Assembly (NCBI RefSeq): GCF_000961795.1
Contig: NZ_LADU01000006.1
Location: 1 to 50,592, forward strand
Source: Hyphomonas sp. BRH_c22
GTDB lineage: Bacteria; Pseudomonadota; Alphaproteobacteria; Caulobacterales; Hyphomonadaceae
Reading direction: 5' to 3'
Length of the DNA stretch: 50,592 nucleotides
How positions within the stretch are numbered: the first letter of the stretch is position 1; each line of letters begins with the position of its first letter. Shown in pieces: positions 8,848-18,475 of this stretch. Both the position numbers and the translations under genes were made by a program. Below the pieces are notes generated by a model, which worked only from the letters and a program-made list of their open reading frames with translations, searched no databases and was not told where the DNA came from.

Positions 8848-9062
8848 GTCTTCTTGCTCTCTTTCGAGTCTGAAGACGGTGGCTTTCAAGCCCTGTGCCA
8901 CCCAAGCCACCTCTGAGCCACCAATAAGCCACCTCGGGAAGTCGGAATATGTCCGGCTTTGTCCGATTTGGCCGCAAAGCAGAAAGGTGCGACTTCCGCG
9001 TGAAGGGGCCGGTATTTACAGGGAAATCTCAACAAGTACGGGCGTTTTGCCCGCTGAGAAAA

Positions 9063-9139
<77 letters not shown>

Positions 9140-9266
9140 GAGTCCCGTAATAATGGGAGCGCCGCCGCGCGCAAGCCCCTTTTGTCTGTTATTTTCAATC
9201 GTTTTACGCCGCACCGGAAAAATCCAGTCAAACAAGGCTCTATTCACGCGGTTCGACTGAAAAAGC

Positions 9267-10136
9267 TCAGGTCCTGGGCTTCACCATGCGCATCAGTCCC
9301 TCCTGCGCGACGCTGGCAACCAGCTTGCCGTCCCGGTCATAGACGCTGCCACGGTTGAAACTGCGGCCGCTGCCCGCAAACGGGCTGTCCATCGCGTAGA
9401 GATGCCAGTCGGAGAACTTGACCGGCGCATGGAACCAGATCGCATGATCGAGGCTCGCGGACATCAGTTTCGGATCGAACCAGGTCAGTCCGTGCGGCCG
9501 GTTGCCTGTACCAAGCAGACTCATGTCGGAGGCATAGGCCAGCAGACACTGGTGAAGTGCCGGATCGTCGCCAACCTCACGCGCCACCCGGAACCAGACC
9601 TGATGCACGTCGCTTGCCGGTTCCGGATGGAACAGGTCGAGCGGCGAGACATCGCGCATTTCGATATCACGCTCGCGGGTGAATTCGTCGCGCAGGCGGT
9701 CGGGCACCTTGTCGACGATTTCCAGCCGCCGTTCCCGCAGCTCCTTAAGAGACTCAGGAGGCGGCACGTCGGGCATGTCGTGCTGGTGCTCCCAGCTTTC
9801 TTCCGGCACCTGGAAGCTGGCTGCGAGGTTGAAGATCTGCTTGCCGTGCTGAATTGCCACGACCCGCCGCGTGGTGAAGCTGCCACCGTCCCGGGCATGA
9901 TCAACCTGGTAGATGATCGGAACCTTGGGGTCGCCGGGCCGGATAAAATAGGCGTGCAGCGAATGGCACATCCGATCCTTGACGGTGCGCTGTGCGGCGA
10001 CCAGCGCCTGAGCGATCACCTGACCGCCAAACACGCGCTGGTTGGCGCGCTCATCCGGACTCTGGCCGCGAAAGAGGTCGAGCTCCAGCTGCTCGATGTC
10101 CAGCAACTCCAACAGGTTTCCGACAGGATCAGACAT
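9267..10136 (-). CDS. tesB: Acyl-CoA thioesterase II
   Basis: 289 residues, the usual length of TesB, a cytoplasmic double-hotdog enzyme that hydrolyses medium- and long-chain acyl-CoAs to free fatty acid and CoA. Family hallmarks are RVFGGQVIAQALVAAQRTV near residue 35, HSLHAYFIRPGDP near 60 and GGSFTTRRVVAIQ near 85. Further on, LTWFDPKLMSASLDHAIWFH near 220 contains the Asp expected in the active site, and RSFNRGSVYDRDGKLVAS lies near the end. I chose ATG 10136 because it has a strong GGAGGG site 6 bases upstream; an earlier in-frame codon at 10157 would place that site inside the gene. It is divergent from the acyl-CoA synthetase gene, which makes the reverse reaction. Confidence 0.93.
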   Translation of the reverse strand: MSDPVGNLLELLDIEQLELDLFRGQSPDERANQRVFGGQVIAQALVAAQRTVKDRMCHSLHAYFIRPGDPKVPIIYQVDHARDGGSFTTRRVVAIQHGKQIFNLAASFQVPEESWEHQHDMPDVPPPESLKELRERRLEIVDKVPDRLRDEFTRERDIEMRDVSPLDLFHPEPASDVHQVWFRVAREVGDDPALHQCLLAYASDMSLLGTGNRPHGLTWFDPKLMSASLDHAIWFHAPVKFSDWHLYAMDSPFAGSGRSFNRGSVYDRDGKLVASVAQEGLMRMVKPRT

Positions 10137-10312
10137 TGCGCACCCTCCGTTTCGCATCGACGGGACCTACCAGAGACGCCAGCGCCTGCAAACCCGTCAT
10201 TGCGGGCCGATGGCCGCGCCCCTTTGACAATTCGTCCAATCCCGCGTTCACCTTGTCAGGAATTGTTGACTCGGGCCGAAAACGCCCGCCCCGACTGCAG
10301 GATGATGTCTAT

Positions 10313-12100
10313 ATGAATTTCGTTTCCGTTCTGGTCCGCGAAGCCAAATACTTTCTTTCAGTACGTGCTCTCACGAAATGGACCGGTGATATCAGCCCGG
10401 ACTCGCAGAATCTTGTCCCCGACGACATTGAGGGCGTTGTCGACCGGCACGGGGCCAATGTCGCGTTCCGCTTCGAGGGCACGCTGACCACCTATGACGA
10501 GTTCGATGCCCGCGCCAACCGCATCGCCAACTGGGCGCTGGAGCAGGGGCTCAAGGCAGGAGACTGCGTTGCCCTGTTCATGGAAAACCGGCCCGACTAT
10601 GTCGCGACATGGTATGGCATGTCCAAGATCGGCGTCGTCACCGCGCTGATCAATTCGAATCTCGAGGGCGATTCCCTCGCACACTGCATCAATATTTCGG
10701 ATGCAAGATTTGTCATTACCGGAACCGAGCAGGATAATGTGATCCGCAGTTCGCAGGGCCTGTTCACCGCCAGGCCACCGGTCTGGACACTTGGCGGGAC
10801 CGAAGGCGCTGATCTTGAAGCCGCCATGGCGGGCGTGTCAGCCGCGCGGCCGTCCCGCGAGCACCGGGCGGCCCTGTTTGGGCGCGACCTCTGCCTCTAT
10901 GTCTATACATCCGGCACGACGGGCCTGCCGAAAGCCGCCAGGCTCACCTATGCCCGCACGCAAGGCATGATGCGCAGCTTCATTGCGCCCTGCCACATCA
11001 CCGAGCGTGATCGCATCTATCTCACACTGCCACTCTATCATGGCACGGGTGGCCTCTGCGGCATTGGCCAGGCGGTGATGACCGGAGCGTCAATCATCCT
11101 GCGCCGCAAATTTTCCGCCAGCGCCTTCTGGGATGAGGCAACCGACCAGGGTGCCACGTCCATTGTCTACATCGGCGAGCTTTGCCGCTACCTGCTGAAC
11201 CAGCCTCCGCATCCGAAGGAGCAGGCGCACAAGATCCGCACCGGCTTCGGCAACGGCCTGCGTCCCGAAGTATGGGCAGAGTTTCTCGAACGCTTCAAGA
11301 TCCCTCACCTTTGCGAATTCTATGGTTCGACCGAAGGCAATGTCAGCTTCCTCAACTTTGACGGCAAGGTCGGAGCTGTGGGCCGAATACCGGGCTGGCT
11401 GGAAAAGCAGTTCGCGAATATCGCCTTTGTGAAGTTCGACATCGAGACCGAAGAGCCTGTGCGGAACGCTGAAGGTTTTTGTATCCGCACGGACGTCGAT
11501 GAAGCTGGCGAGGCGCTCGGGCTGATCGGGGAAGACGTCCGCAACCGTTTCGAAGGCTATAATGACGAGCAGGCCACGAAGAAGAAGATCCTCAAGGATG
11601 TTTTCGAGAAGGGCGACATGTGGTTCCGCACGGGCGATCTCATGCGCAAGGACAAGGATGGCTATATCTACTTTGTCGACCGGATCGGGGACACGTTCCG
11701 TTGGAAGGGCGAGAACGTTTCCACGAACGAGGTCGGTGAAGCCCTATCCAGTCTTCCGGGCATCGCCACCGCCAATGTCTACGGGGTTCCGCTGCCGGGT
11801 TATGACGGCAAGGCGGGCATGGCAGCGATTACGACGGATGGCGACGTTGACTTCGAAGGGCTCTACAAGGCGCTCGACGAGAAGCTGCCGCCCTATGCCA
11901 TTCCGATCTTCATCCGTATCCAGCGTGATGCCGATACGACCGGTACGTTCAAGTATCGCAAGGTGGAGCTGGTCCAGGAAGGATTCAACGTGGATGATGT
12001 GACCGACCCGATCTGGATGTATCATCCCGAACGCAAGGAATACGTGCCGTTCACGCATGATCGCTTTGACTCGCTCAGGTCCGGCGCCTTCAAGTTCTAG
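10313..12100 (+). CDS. Long-chain acyl-CoA synthetase, FATP type
   Basis: 595 residues of the AMP-forming adenylate superfamily, closest in style to the FATP/very-long-chain acyl-CoA synthetase branch. The P-loop motif YTSGTTGLPKAA lies near residue 197, the branch-typical FYGSTEGNVSFLNFDGKVGA near 340, the adenylate motif WFRTGDLMRKDKDGYIYFVD near 440 and the hinge RIGDTFRWKGENVSTNEVGE just after. It activates fatty acids with ATP and CoA, probably at the inner membrane face. The start ATG 10313 is chosen because family similarity begins there; a much longer in-frame extension upstream would overlap tesB and is not coding. It is divergent from tesB (177-bp gap) and convergent with the RimK-like gene (2-bp gap). 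Confidence 0.9.
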   Translation: MNFVSVLVREAKYFLSVRALTKWTGDISPDSQNLVPDDIEGVVDRHGANVAFRFEGTLTTYDEFDARANRIANWALEQGLKAGDCVALFMENRPDYVATWYGMSKIGVVTALINSNLEGDSLAHCINISDARFVITGTEQDNVIRSSQGLFTARPPVWTLGGTEGADLEAAMAGVSAARPSREHRAALFGRDLCLYVYTSGTTGLPKAARLTYARTQGMMRSFIAPCHITERDRIYLTLPLYHGTGGLCGIGQAVMTGASIILRRKFSASAFWDEATDQGATSIVYIGELCRYLLNQPPHPKEQAHKIRTGFGNGLRPEVWAEFLERFKIPHLCEFYGSTEGNVSFLNFDGKVGAVGRIPGWLEKQFANIAFVKFDIETEEPVRNAEGFCIRTDVDEAGEALGLIGEDVRNRFEGYNDEQATKKKILKDVFEKGDMWFRTGDLMRKDKDGYIYFVDRIGDTFRWKGENVSTNEVGEALSSLPGIATANVYGVPLPGYDGKAGMAAITTDGDVDFEGLYKALDEKLPPYAIPIFIRIQRDADTTGTFKYRKVELVQEGFNVDDVTDPIWMYHPERKEYVPFTHDRFDSLRSGAFKF

Positions 12101-12118
12101 GCCTAGCCTGAACGCGCC
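12083..12118. terminator. Imperfect palindrome across convergent stops, possible bidirectional terminator
   Basis: The stop codons of the acyl-CoA synthetase and the RimK-like gene face each other with 2 bp between them, inside CTAGGCCTAG. Around it, arms GGCGCCTTCAAG and CTGAACGCGCC form a 12-bp inverted repeat with two mismatches. There is no clear T-run, so termination is only a guess. Confidence 0.35.
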
Positions 12119-13572
12119 ATCCGCTGTTCCAGGCGCGTTGAAAACCACGAGATGATCCGACGCCAGATCTCGTCCTTCATCACGGCGCCTTCGACGTCAT
12201 GGTCGATGCTCGGATTGTCATTGATCTCGATGATTACGACGCCCTTGTCGGTTTCCTTCAGGTCCACGCCGTACAGGCCGTCACCGATCAGGCGCGCCGC
12301 ACGCACAGCGACATCGACAACATCCGGCGGGGCATCCTCGACCGGCATCGTGGTGAAACCGCCTTCGGTCGTCTTGCCCCCGGGGGCGTGCTTGACGATC
12401 TGCCAGTGGCCGCGGGCCATCCTGTACTGGCAGGCATAGAGCGGTTCACCGTTCAGCACGCCGATGCGCCAGTCGAACTTGGTTGGCATGAACTCCTGGG
12501 CAATCACCAGCGCGGTATCGTTGAACATGCCTTTGACGGCCGTTTTCAATTCCTCCAGCGTCGTCGCCTTCACCATATGGTTCCCGAACGACCCGTCCGG
12601 CGTCTTCAGGATGACAGGCGACCCCAGTACGGCAAACGCGGCGGCCAGGTCTGACTTCTCGTCCAGGATCTCGGTCCGGGGTATCGGCAAACCCGCCTTT
12701 TCCAGGATTTCCTTCAGGTAGACCTTGTTGGTGCAGCGGATCATCGAGTGCGTATCGTCGATGACGGGCATGCCCTCCTGTTCGGCGCGGCGGGCGAACC
12801 GATAGGTGAAATTGTCGATGGAAGTCGTCGCACGAATGAAGAGCGCGTCAAATTCGGCCAGGCTGGTGAGGTCTGATGGCTCGATCAGCTCGACTTCAAC
12901 ACCCATCTTGGCCGCGACATCAGCGAGGCGCTTGATGGAGGCCGGCTTGGATGGTGCATGCTGCTCCTTCGGATCAACCAGCACGGCCAGCGACCATTTG
13001 GCCGGTGTGCGGGTTTTTGGCGCGCTTATCCGTCCGCTCGTATAGGTCGCCATCGCCTCCAGGAAAAATGCGCGCCTTGCATCCTTCAGCTTGTGCGGGG
13101 ACACCATGCGAACCCGGGCGATGCCGCTCGGTGTGCTATCGTCGAATTCCACTTCCAGCGCAGGCGTCCGGAACCAGTCCGACACTTCCCTGGCAAGCTT
13201 TTCGTAACCGGGAACTTCCGACTTCGAGAAGGCCACGAACAGGCTGGAAATTTCAGGCGCGCCCTTGGCGCGGGCTTCGCGCACACGTTCGCCCAGGTCG
13301 GGCAGGGCGTGGGCATAGAGTCCCTTGGCCGACAGTTCGACCATGGTCTGCACGCTGGGGCTGACACGGTGTCCGCGGGCTTCGCCCAGCAGGGACGCAT
13401 AATAGCCTTCCGACTGGTAGGCATATGACCGCGACAGGTTGAGGACATAGGGCCGGCGTCCGGCAAACAGGGCCGGCTTGGAAATATAGTCATTGACCCG
13501 CAGAACCTTGTGAGGAGTTTCGGCTTGTGAAATGTCGCTCGCTGATTCGACGAGGATCACCCAGTCGGTCAT
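12103..13572 (-). CDS. RimK-family ATP-grasp protein with N-terminal RimK-like domain
   Basis: 489 residues. The N-terminal half (from MTDWVILVESASDI) is the domain found before ATP-grasp in the larger RimK-like proteins. The C-terminal half is a RimK-type ATP-grasp ligase, with VIDDTHSMIRCTNKVYLKEI near residue 275, SPVILKTPDGSFGNHMVKA near 320 and the metal-binding end GVDLKETDKGVVIIEINDNP near 450. Such enzymes join an amino acid, often glutamate, to a peptide or small-molecule carboxylate using ATP; the substrate here is unknown. The start ATG 13572 overlaps the GNAT stop by 4 bp. GNAT plus large RimK-like proteins recur as a pair in other bacteria, which points to a shared pathway. It is the last gene of the leftward proB run. 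Confidence 0.85.
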   Translation of the reverse strand: MTDWVILVESASDISQAETPHKVLRVNDYISKPALFAGRRPYVLNLSRSYAYQSEGYYASLLGEARGHRVSPSVQTMVELSAKGLYAHALPDLGERVREARAKGAPEISSLFVAFSKSEVPGYEKLAREVSDWFRTPALEVEFDDSTPSGIARVRMVSPHKLKDARRAFFLEAMATYTSGRISAPKTRTPAKWSLAVLVDPKEQHAPSKPASIKRLADVAAKMGVEVELIEPSDLTSLAEFDALFIRATTSIDNFTYRFARRAEQEGMPVIDDTHSMIRCTNKVYLKEILEKAGLPIPRTEILDEKSDLAAAFAVLGSPVILKTPDGSFGNHMVKATTLEELKTAVKGMFNDTALVIAQEFMPTKFDWRIGVLNGEPLYACQYRMARGHWQIVKHAPGGKTTEGGFTTMPVEDAPPDVVDVAVRAARLIGDGLYGVDLKETDKGVVIIEINDNPSIDHDVEGAVMKDEIWRRIISWFSTRLEQRMARSG

Positions 13573-14048
13573 CGGCTCGAACTCTCGGAATTGCCCAGGG
13601 GCTTCTCCATTCGCACCGCGGTCTCTCCATTCGGGTAATAGCCAGAAACCCGCGCAATTACGCGATATCCGCTGCGCTCGTAAAGCAGAATAGCATGCTG
13701 GTTTGATTCGCGCGCTTCCAGACGCATGTGTTCGCATCCTTTTTGTGTGGCCGCAGCCTCGCCCGCCGCCAGCAGCTGCCGGGCAATTCCCTTGCCCCGC
13801 AATTCCGGCGCAACAGACAGGGTGTACAGCCTGGCCACCCGGCTGCCTCGCCGAAAAAGCAACACGGCAGTCCCCACAACGGTTCCGTCCAGAACCGCGA
13901 CATGCGCGAGGGTGTTTCCACTCAGGAGGCGCTTCCAGGTCCGTTTCGGGAAGCGGTCTTCCGCAGGAAAGGTCTCTTCAATGCCGACGAGGGCATCAAG
14001 GTCAGCTGCTGAGGCCAGTCGAACATGCGCCACACCGGCATCACTCAT
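13569..14048 (-). CDS. GNAT-family N-acetyltransferase (RimI-like)
   Basis: 159 residues with the GNAT fold. Motif A, LYTLSVAPELRGKGIARQLL (residues about 73-92), contains the acetyl-CoA pyrophosphate-binding R-G-x-G-x-A; motif B, MRLEARESNQHAILLYERSGY, lies near 110-131. It should transfer an acetyl group from acetyl-CoA to an amine, in the cytoplasm. It overlaps proB upstream (ATGA) and the RimK-like gene downstream (ATGA), so the three are translationally coupled. It may modify the same substrate as the ATP-grasp partner; the substrate is unknown. Confidence 0.85.
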   Translation of the reverse strand: MSDAGVAHVRLASAADLDALVGIEETFPAEDRFPKRTWKRLLSGNTLAHVAVLDGTVVGTAVLLFRRGSRVARLYTLSVAPELRGKGIARQLLAAGEAAATQKGCEHMRLEARESNQHAILLYERSGYRVIARVSGYYPNGETAVRMEKPLGNSESSSR

Positions 14049-15160
14049 ACGCGCACCATGTCATCCCGGTGAATGATGGCAGGCCGGCCGCGATAGCCGA
14101 GGACGGCTTCGACCGCGTCGCTTTGCAGGCCGAGAATGCGCAGGATGTCGGCTGAACCATAGGATGTCACGCCCTTGGCGATCGTCTTGCCGTCAGCCAG
14201 CCTGACCGCCACCGCAGCCCCCCGCTCGAACACCCCGTCCACCCCCGTCACCCCCACGGCCAGGAGGCTTGCCCCCCCTTGCAAGGCCCGCGCAGCGCCC
14301 GCGTCCACGATCAGCGTACCTTCGGGCTTCAAATGGCCCATCAACCAGGCTTCGCGCGCCGTGGCTGGTGTAATGTTTGCGACGATTAGCGTTGATAGCG
14401 CGCCGTTCTCGATGGCCCGGAGCGGCTGGTCCCGGTTGCCGCGCGTGATAATTGTCGAGCACCCGGCTGCATGGGCAATCCGCGCCGCTGCCAGCTTGGT
14501 CACCATGCCGCCAGACCCCACACCAGACGCCGCATTGGCGCCCGTGGCCATGGCATCGTGCTCGGCAGAAAGTTCTGTCAGAACAGGGATATGTGTCGCG
14601 TTCGGGTCCATATTCGGGTCGGCCGTGTACAATCCGTCAATGTCCGACAAGAGGACCAGCAGGTCCGCGCCCATCATTTGTGCCACCCGCGCCGCCAGCC
14701 GGTCATTGTCGCCATAGCGGATTTCATCCGTCGCAACCGTGTCATTCTCGTTGATCACCGGCACAATGCCCGCGTCCAGCAAGGTATCCAGCGTCGCCCG
14801 CGCATTCAGCCAGCGCCGGCGTATTTCGGTGTCGCTCAAAGTCAGCAGCGCCTGGCCAACGGTCACGCCATGCGGCGCGAAGGCTCCTGCGAGCGCAGCC
14901 ATCAGGCGCGGCTGCCCGATCGCCGCCGCCGCCTGCTTCTGGTCCAGTCGCGCAGGGGAGGGCGACCCGAGGTCGACACGTCCCAGCGCCACGGCGCCAG
15001 ATGAAACAAGGATAACGTCCTTGCCCCGTGCACGCAGGTCGGCAATGTCGCCAGCCAATCGCGCCAGCCAGTCGGTACGGGCTGCCCCGCCGTCAGCCAT
15101 CAGTGCGGAGCCTGTTTTTACCACGATCCGCTTTGCTTTCTGGAACGCCTCGCGTGTCAT
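14045..15160 (-). CDS. proB: Glutamate 5-kinase
   Basis: 371 residues, as expected for ProB with an N-terminal amino-acid-kinase domain and a C-terminal PUA domain. Landmarks are IVVKTGSALMADGG near the start, VILVSSGAVALGR near 50, PVINENDTVATDEIRYGDND near 135, LLVLLSDIDGLYTADP near 165 and the PUA start EGTLIVDAGAARALQGG near 275. It phosphorylates glutamate, the first step of proline synthesis. ATG 15160 has GGATGAG 9 bases upstream; a TTG nine codons earlier is less likely. It lies in the conserved obgE-proB neighbourhood of alphaproteobacteria and overlaps the GNAT gene by 4 bp. The following enzyme gene, proA, is not in this window. Confidence 0.95.
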   Translation of the reverse strand: MTREAFQKAKRIVVKTGSALMADGGAARTDWLARLAGDIADLRARGKDVILVSSGAVALGRVDLGSPSPARLDQKQAAAAIGQPRLMAALAGAFAPHGVTVGQALLTLSDTEIRRRWLNARATLDTLLDAGIVPVINENDTVATDEIRYGDNDRLAARVAQMMGADLLVLLSDIDGLYTADPNMDPNATHIPVLTELSAEHDAMATGANAASGVGSGGMVTKLAAARIAHAAGCSTIITRGNRDQPLRAIENGALSTLIVANITPATAREAWLMGHLKPEGTLIVDAGAARALQGGASLLAVGVTGVDGVFERGAAVAVRLADGKTIAKGVTSYGSADILRILGLQSDAVEAVLGYRGRPAIIHRDDMVRV

Positions 15161-15249
15161 GCGCAAATACTCATCCGGCGCTGGCAATTTGGCCGGCGCT
15201 GTGCTGTGTGGACCGCAAATTCTGATCCACTTTCGACAAGGCCGAACCG

Positions 15250-15483
15250 ATGCCCCAATTCGACATGATTCTTCTGACGCCTGACGCGGCTGCCGGCGCC
15301 GATATCCTCGAGCACACGGCTGGCAGCCCTGTGCGGGAAGGCGGCGGCGATGAGACCTATCGCTGCGGATCCTGCAAGACCAAGCTGCTTGTGAATGTTG
15401 GCCATCACGACGCGCATGGTGTTGTAGTCAAATGCGGCAAGTGCGGGCGCCTGAATACAGAGCCGCACCATCATCATCACTAG
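15250..15483 (+). CDS. Small zinc-ribbon-like protein with natural penta-histidine tail
   Basis: 77 residues. The second half carries two CxxC pairs, YRCGSCKTKLL and VVKCGKCGRLN, spaced as in a single zinc ribbon. The protein ends in E-P-H-H-H-H-H, which could also bind metal. The N-terminal half (MPQFDMILLTPDAAAGADIL) is acidic and conserved-looking. It is encoded on the plus strand between obgE and proB, which are both on the minus strand, so it is divergent from proB and convergent with obgE (17 bp between stops). The His run is genomic and not a vector tag, since flanking genes continue normally. Function is unknown; a zinc- or nucleic-acid-binding role is possible. Confidence 0.65.
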   Translation: MPQFDMILLTPDAAAGADILEHTAGSPVREGGGDETYRCGSCKTKLLVNVGHHDAHGVVVKCGKCGRLNTEPHHHHH

Positions 15484-15500
15484 CGGCCGTCGCGCGGCGC

Positions 15501-16550
<1,050 letters not shown>

Positions 16551-17075
16551 TTACGCGTTTCGCGCGATCCGCGCCATGTCGAAGTGATCAACCGCTTCGC
16601 CCCGGCCGAGGGAAAACAGCTTGCTGCGGCCAGCCCGCATGAAGCCGAGCTTTTGTAACACCCGCCCTGATGCCGGATTGTCGGCAAAGTGCCCCGACAG
16701 GAAGGCAGTCTCGCCGCGCTGTTCCAGCCATGAGAGCAGGGCCATGGCTGCCTCTGTCGTCAGGCCCTTGCCCCAAGCTGAAGGCGAGAGCCAGTAACCG
16801 ATTGTGAATGACAGGCCGGCCGCCTTCCGGTTCGCCCCTATGACGCCGACAAGCTGGCCGTCCAGGATCATCGCCCTGATATGTTCACGATCTGACACCG
16901 CGGCGGCACTATGGCCTGCAATCCAGCCCAGCGTCTGGGCCTTGGACTGGCCCGGCGCTACGCTGGCAAGCATGCGGTAGACCCTGGGATTCTGCACCAC
17001 CTGCGTGATCGGGCCGGCATCAACAGGCCCGACCGGCCGTAACAGCAGCCGCTCCGTCCTTATCTCGTCACTCAT
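16551..17075 (-). CDS. GNAT-family N-acetyltransferase (RimJ-like)
   Basis: 174 residues beginning MSDEIRTERLLLRPVGPVD, the typical opening of the RimJ/RimL-like branch. The acetyl-CoA motif is GYWLSPSAWGKGLTTEAAMA, and the later helix NPASGRVLQKLGFMRAG closes the fold. The chosen ATG 17075 has an excellent GAGGAGG site upstream; an in-frame codon at 17099 precedes that site. It sits between rpmA and obgE, a position where such acetyltransferases are often found in alphaproteobacteria. The substrate is unknown; acetylation of protein N-termini or small molecules is possible. Confidence 0.88.
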   Translation of the reverse strand: MSDEIRTERLLLRPVGPVDAGPITQVVQNPRVYRMLASVAPGQSKAQTLGWIAGHSAAAVSDREHIRAMILDGQLVGVIGANRKAAGLSFTIGYWLSPSAWGKGLTTEAAMALLSWLEQRGETAFLSGHFADNPASGRVLQKLGFMRAGRSKLFSLGRGEAVDHFDMARIARNA

Positions 17076-17113
17076 CTTCGCCTCCTCAGGGCAGGACAAG
17101 GGCAGGGGAGGGC

Positions 17114-17146
17114 AAAGAAAAAGGGGAAGCAGTGGCCTGCCTCCCC
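17114..17146 (-). terminator. Rho-independent terminator after rpmA
   Basis: Read on the minus strand: stem GGGGAGGCAG, loop GCCA, stem CTGCTTCCCC (10 bp, one G-T wobble), followed directly by TTTTTCTTT. It lies 55 bp downstream of the rpmA stop and separates the ribosomal-protein transcript from the GNAT-obgE-proB run. Confidence 0.9.
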
Positions 17147-17200
17147 TCGGAATGATCGACTTTCGATCCGGCCACGTTCCCGCGGCCGCGCTGTCAGCCG

Positions 17201-17470
17201 CTATTCTGCTGCGTTCGCGAGCGGTACAATATTCACATACATGCGGCCGCCGGTCTTCTTGGCGAACTCGATCTTGCCTTCGGTCAGCGCAAACAGGGTG
17301 TGGTCGCGGCCCATGCCGACGCCCTTGCCTGGATACTTCTGCGTACCGCGCTGGCGCACGATGATGTTGCCTGGCACGACATGCTCGCCGCCATATTTCT
17401 TGACGCCAAGGTATTTCGGGTTCGAATCGCGACCGTTACGTGACGAGCCGCCTGATTTTTTATGAGCCAT
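17201..17470 (-). CDS. rpmA: 50S ribosomal protein L27
   Basis: 89 residues with the standard L27 start [19 protein letters not shown], followed by [20 protein letters not shown] and [21 protein letters not shown]27 lies close to the peptidyl-transferase centre of the 50S subunit. It follows rplU by 39 bp on the same strand, the usual operon, and is followed by a strong terminator. Confidence 0.97.
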   Translation of the reverse strand: MAHKKSGGSSRNGRDSNPKYLGVKKYGGEHVVPGNIIVRQRGTQKYPGKGVGMGRDHTLFALTEGKIEFAKKTGGRMYVNIVPLANAAE

Positions 17471-17509
17471 ACTCTGCTCCTGTCCTGTCTGAAGGGGCTT
17501 ATAGCGCCC

Positions 17510-18142
17510 TTATGCGTCCTTGGCGAATTCTTGAGCCTGTGCGACCCAGCCGTCTTTTGCAAAACGGCCCGTCAGGCTCAGCTGTTCTTCGAGCTCGGCA
17601 ATCTGCGGCTCCGTGAGGGCAGCAATCTGCGCGAAAGTCGTTATGCCGGCAGCGTTCAGCTTCTTTTCGAGCGCGGGGCCGACACCGGTCATCTTTTTCA
17701 GATTGTCGGCAGAAGCAGATTCTGCGACCGGCGCTGCTGCTGGTGCAGCCTTCGGGGCTTCGGCAGCGGCCGTTTCAGCCTTTGGAGCGGCTTCCTTCTT
17801 GGCGGCAGGCTTCTTAGCAGGCGCCTTGCCGTCAGCATTTATCGACGTGATCGTCACGGTCGTCAGGTGCTGCTTGTGGCCGATTGTCCGGCGGTAAGTC
17901 TGACGCTGGCGCTTCTTCCGCGTGATCAGCTTGGGGCCGCGCATGTGCTCGGCGATTTCGCCGGAAACGGTCGCACCAGCCACGAGAGGCGCGCCAACCG
18001 TAACGGACTCACCGCTTCCGAGCATCAGGACGTTATCGAACGTCACGTCTTTACCGGCTTCAGCATCCAGCTTCTCGATGACGATCGTGTCGCCCTCGGA
18101 AACTTTGTACTGCTTGCCACCTGTCTTGATGACCGCGAACAT
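17510..18142 (-). CDS. rplU: 50S ribosomal protein L21 with C-terminal helix-hairpin-helix extension
   Basis: 210 residues, about twice the length of E. coli L21. Residues 1 to about 103 are L21 (MFAVIKTGGKQYKVSEGDTI, and RKKRQRQTYRRTIGHKQHLT near the end). An Ala/Lys/Pro-rich linker follows (KAPAKKPAAKKEAAPKAE and similar), then a C-terminal domain with the helix-hairpin-helix pattern LKKMTGVGPALEKKLNAAGI and helical segments to the end. The ATG at 18142 has AAGGA upstream; one three codons earlier at 18151 is less likely. The tail is common in alphaproteobacterial L21 and its role is not established; it might contact RNA or another protein. Confidence 0.94.
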   Translation of the reverse strand: MFAVIKTGGKQYKVSEGDTIVIEKLDAEAGKDVTFDNVLMLGSGESVTVGAPLVAGATVSGEIAEHMRGPKLITRKKRQRQTYRRTIGHKQHLTTVTITSINADGKAPAKKPAAKKEAAPKAETAAAEAPKAAPAAAPVAESASADNLKKMTGVGPALEKKLNAAGITTFAQIAALTEPQIAELEEQLSLTGRFAKDGWVAQAQEFAKDA

Positions 18143-18323
18143 GGGTCTCATCCTTCCGGCATGAAATCAAAATGGAATACGCGCGAAACCGTCGCCGGTC
18201 CGCGCCTGAAGCGGGGGGTAAACACCAAACCGGACCTGCTGTCAAATGTCATCTTCAGGCGATTTCAGGTGGTTGAAATCTTCTCGCAGTCAGTATAGGT
18301 CACCACCCTTCCCACCGGGGCGC

Positions 18324-18413
18324 GGAGAGGTGCTAGAGTGGTTGAATAGGTTAGTCTCGAAAACTAATGTGCTCGCAAGGGTACCCAGGGTTCGAATCCC
18401 TGTCTCTCCGCCA
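18324..18413 (+). tRNA. tRNA-Ser (anticodon CGA)
   Basis: A 90-nt class II tRNA. The acceptor GGAGAGG pairs with TCTCTCC (one wobble); the anticodon stem-loop is TTAGT-CTCGAAA-ACTAA with CGA; a long variable arm follows; the T-arm is CAGGGTTCGAATCCCTG; and discriminator G plus CCA are encoded. It marks the left edge of the accessory region, with IS sequence starting about 10 bp downstream. Confidence 0.95.
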
Positions 18414-18423
18414 GCCCCTGGGG

Positions 18424-18475
18424 GTACATTCCGGGCACATGGTTTACATTTGATACCGGACAGATGGTTTACACA
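18424..18475. repeat. IS481-type terminal region with tandem imperfect repeats
   Basis: Two similar units, TTCCGGGCACATGGTTTACA (18430-18449) and TACCGGACAGATGGTTTACA (about 18455-18474), lie just beyond the end of the transposase pseudogene. Paired ATGGTTTACA ends are typical of IS481-group elements. This is probably the surviving end of the insertion sequence next to tRNA-Ser. Confidence 0.55.

Noticed and set aside
9039..9053. Hairpin CGGGC/GCCCG downstream of tRNA-Pro considered as terminator
   Set aside because: Only 5 bp and not followed by a T-run on the minus strand.
9402..10316. Open frame of 304 codons opposite tesB
   Set aside because: It covers the tesB gene antisense and has no recognisable domain or ribosome binding site.
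15466..15483. Poly-His codons that might be a cloning-vector tag
   Set aside because: Sequence on both sides is normal chromosomal DNA with proB and obgE in their conserved order, so it is genomic.
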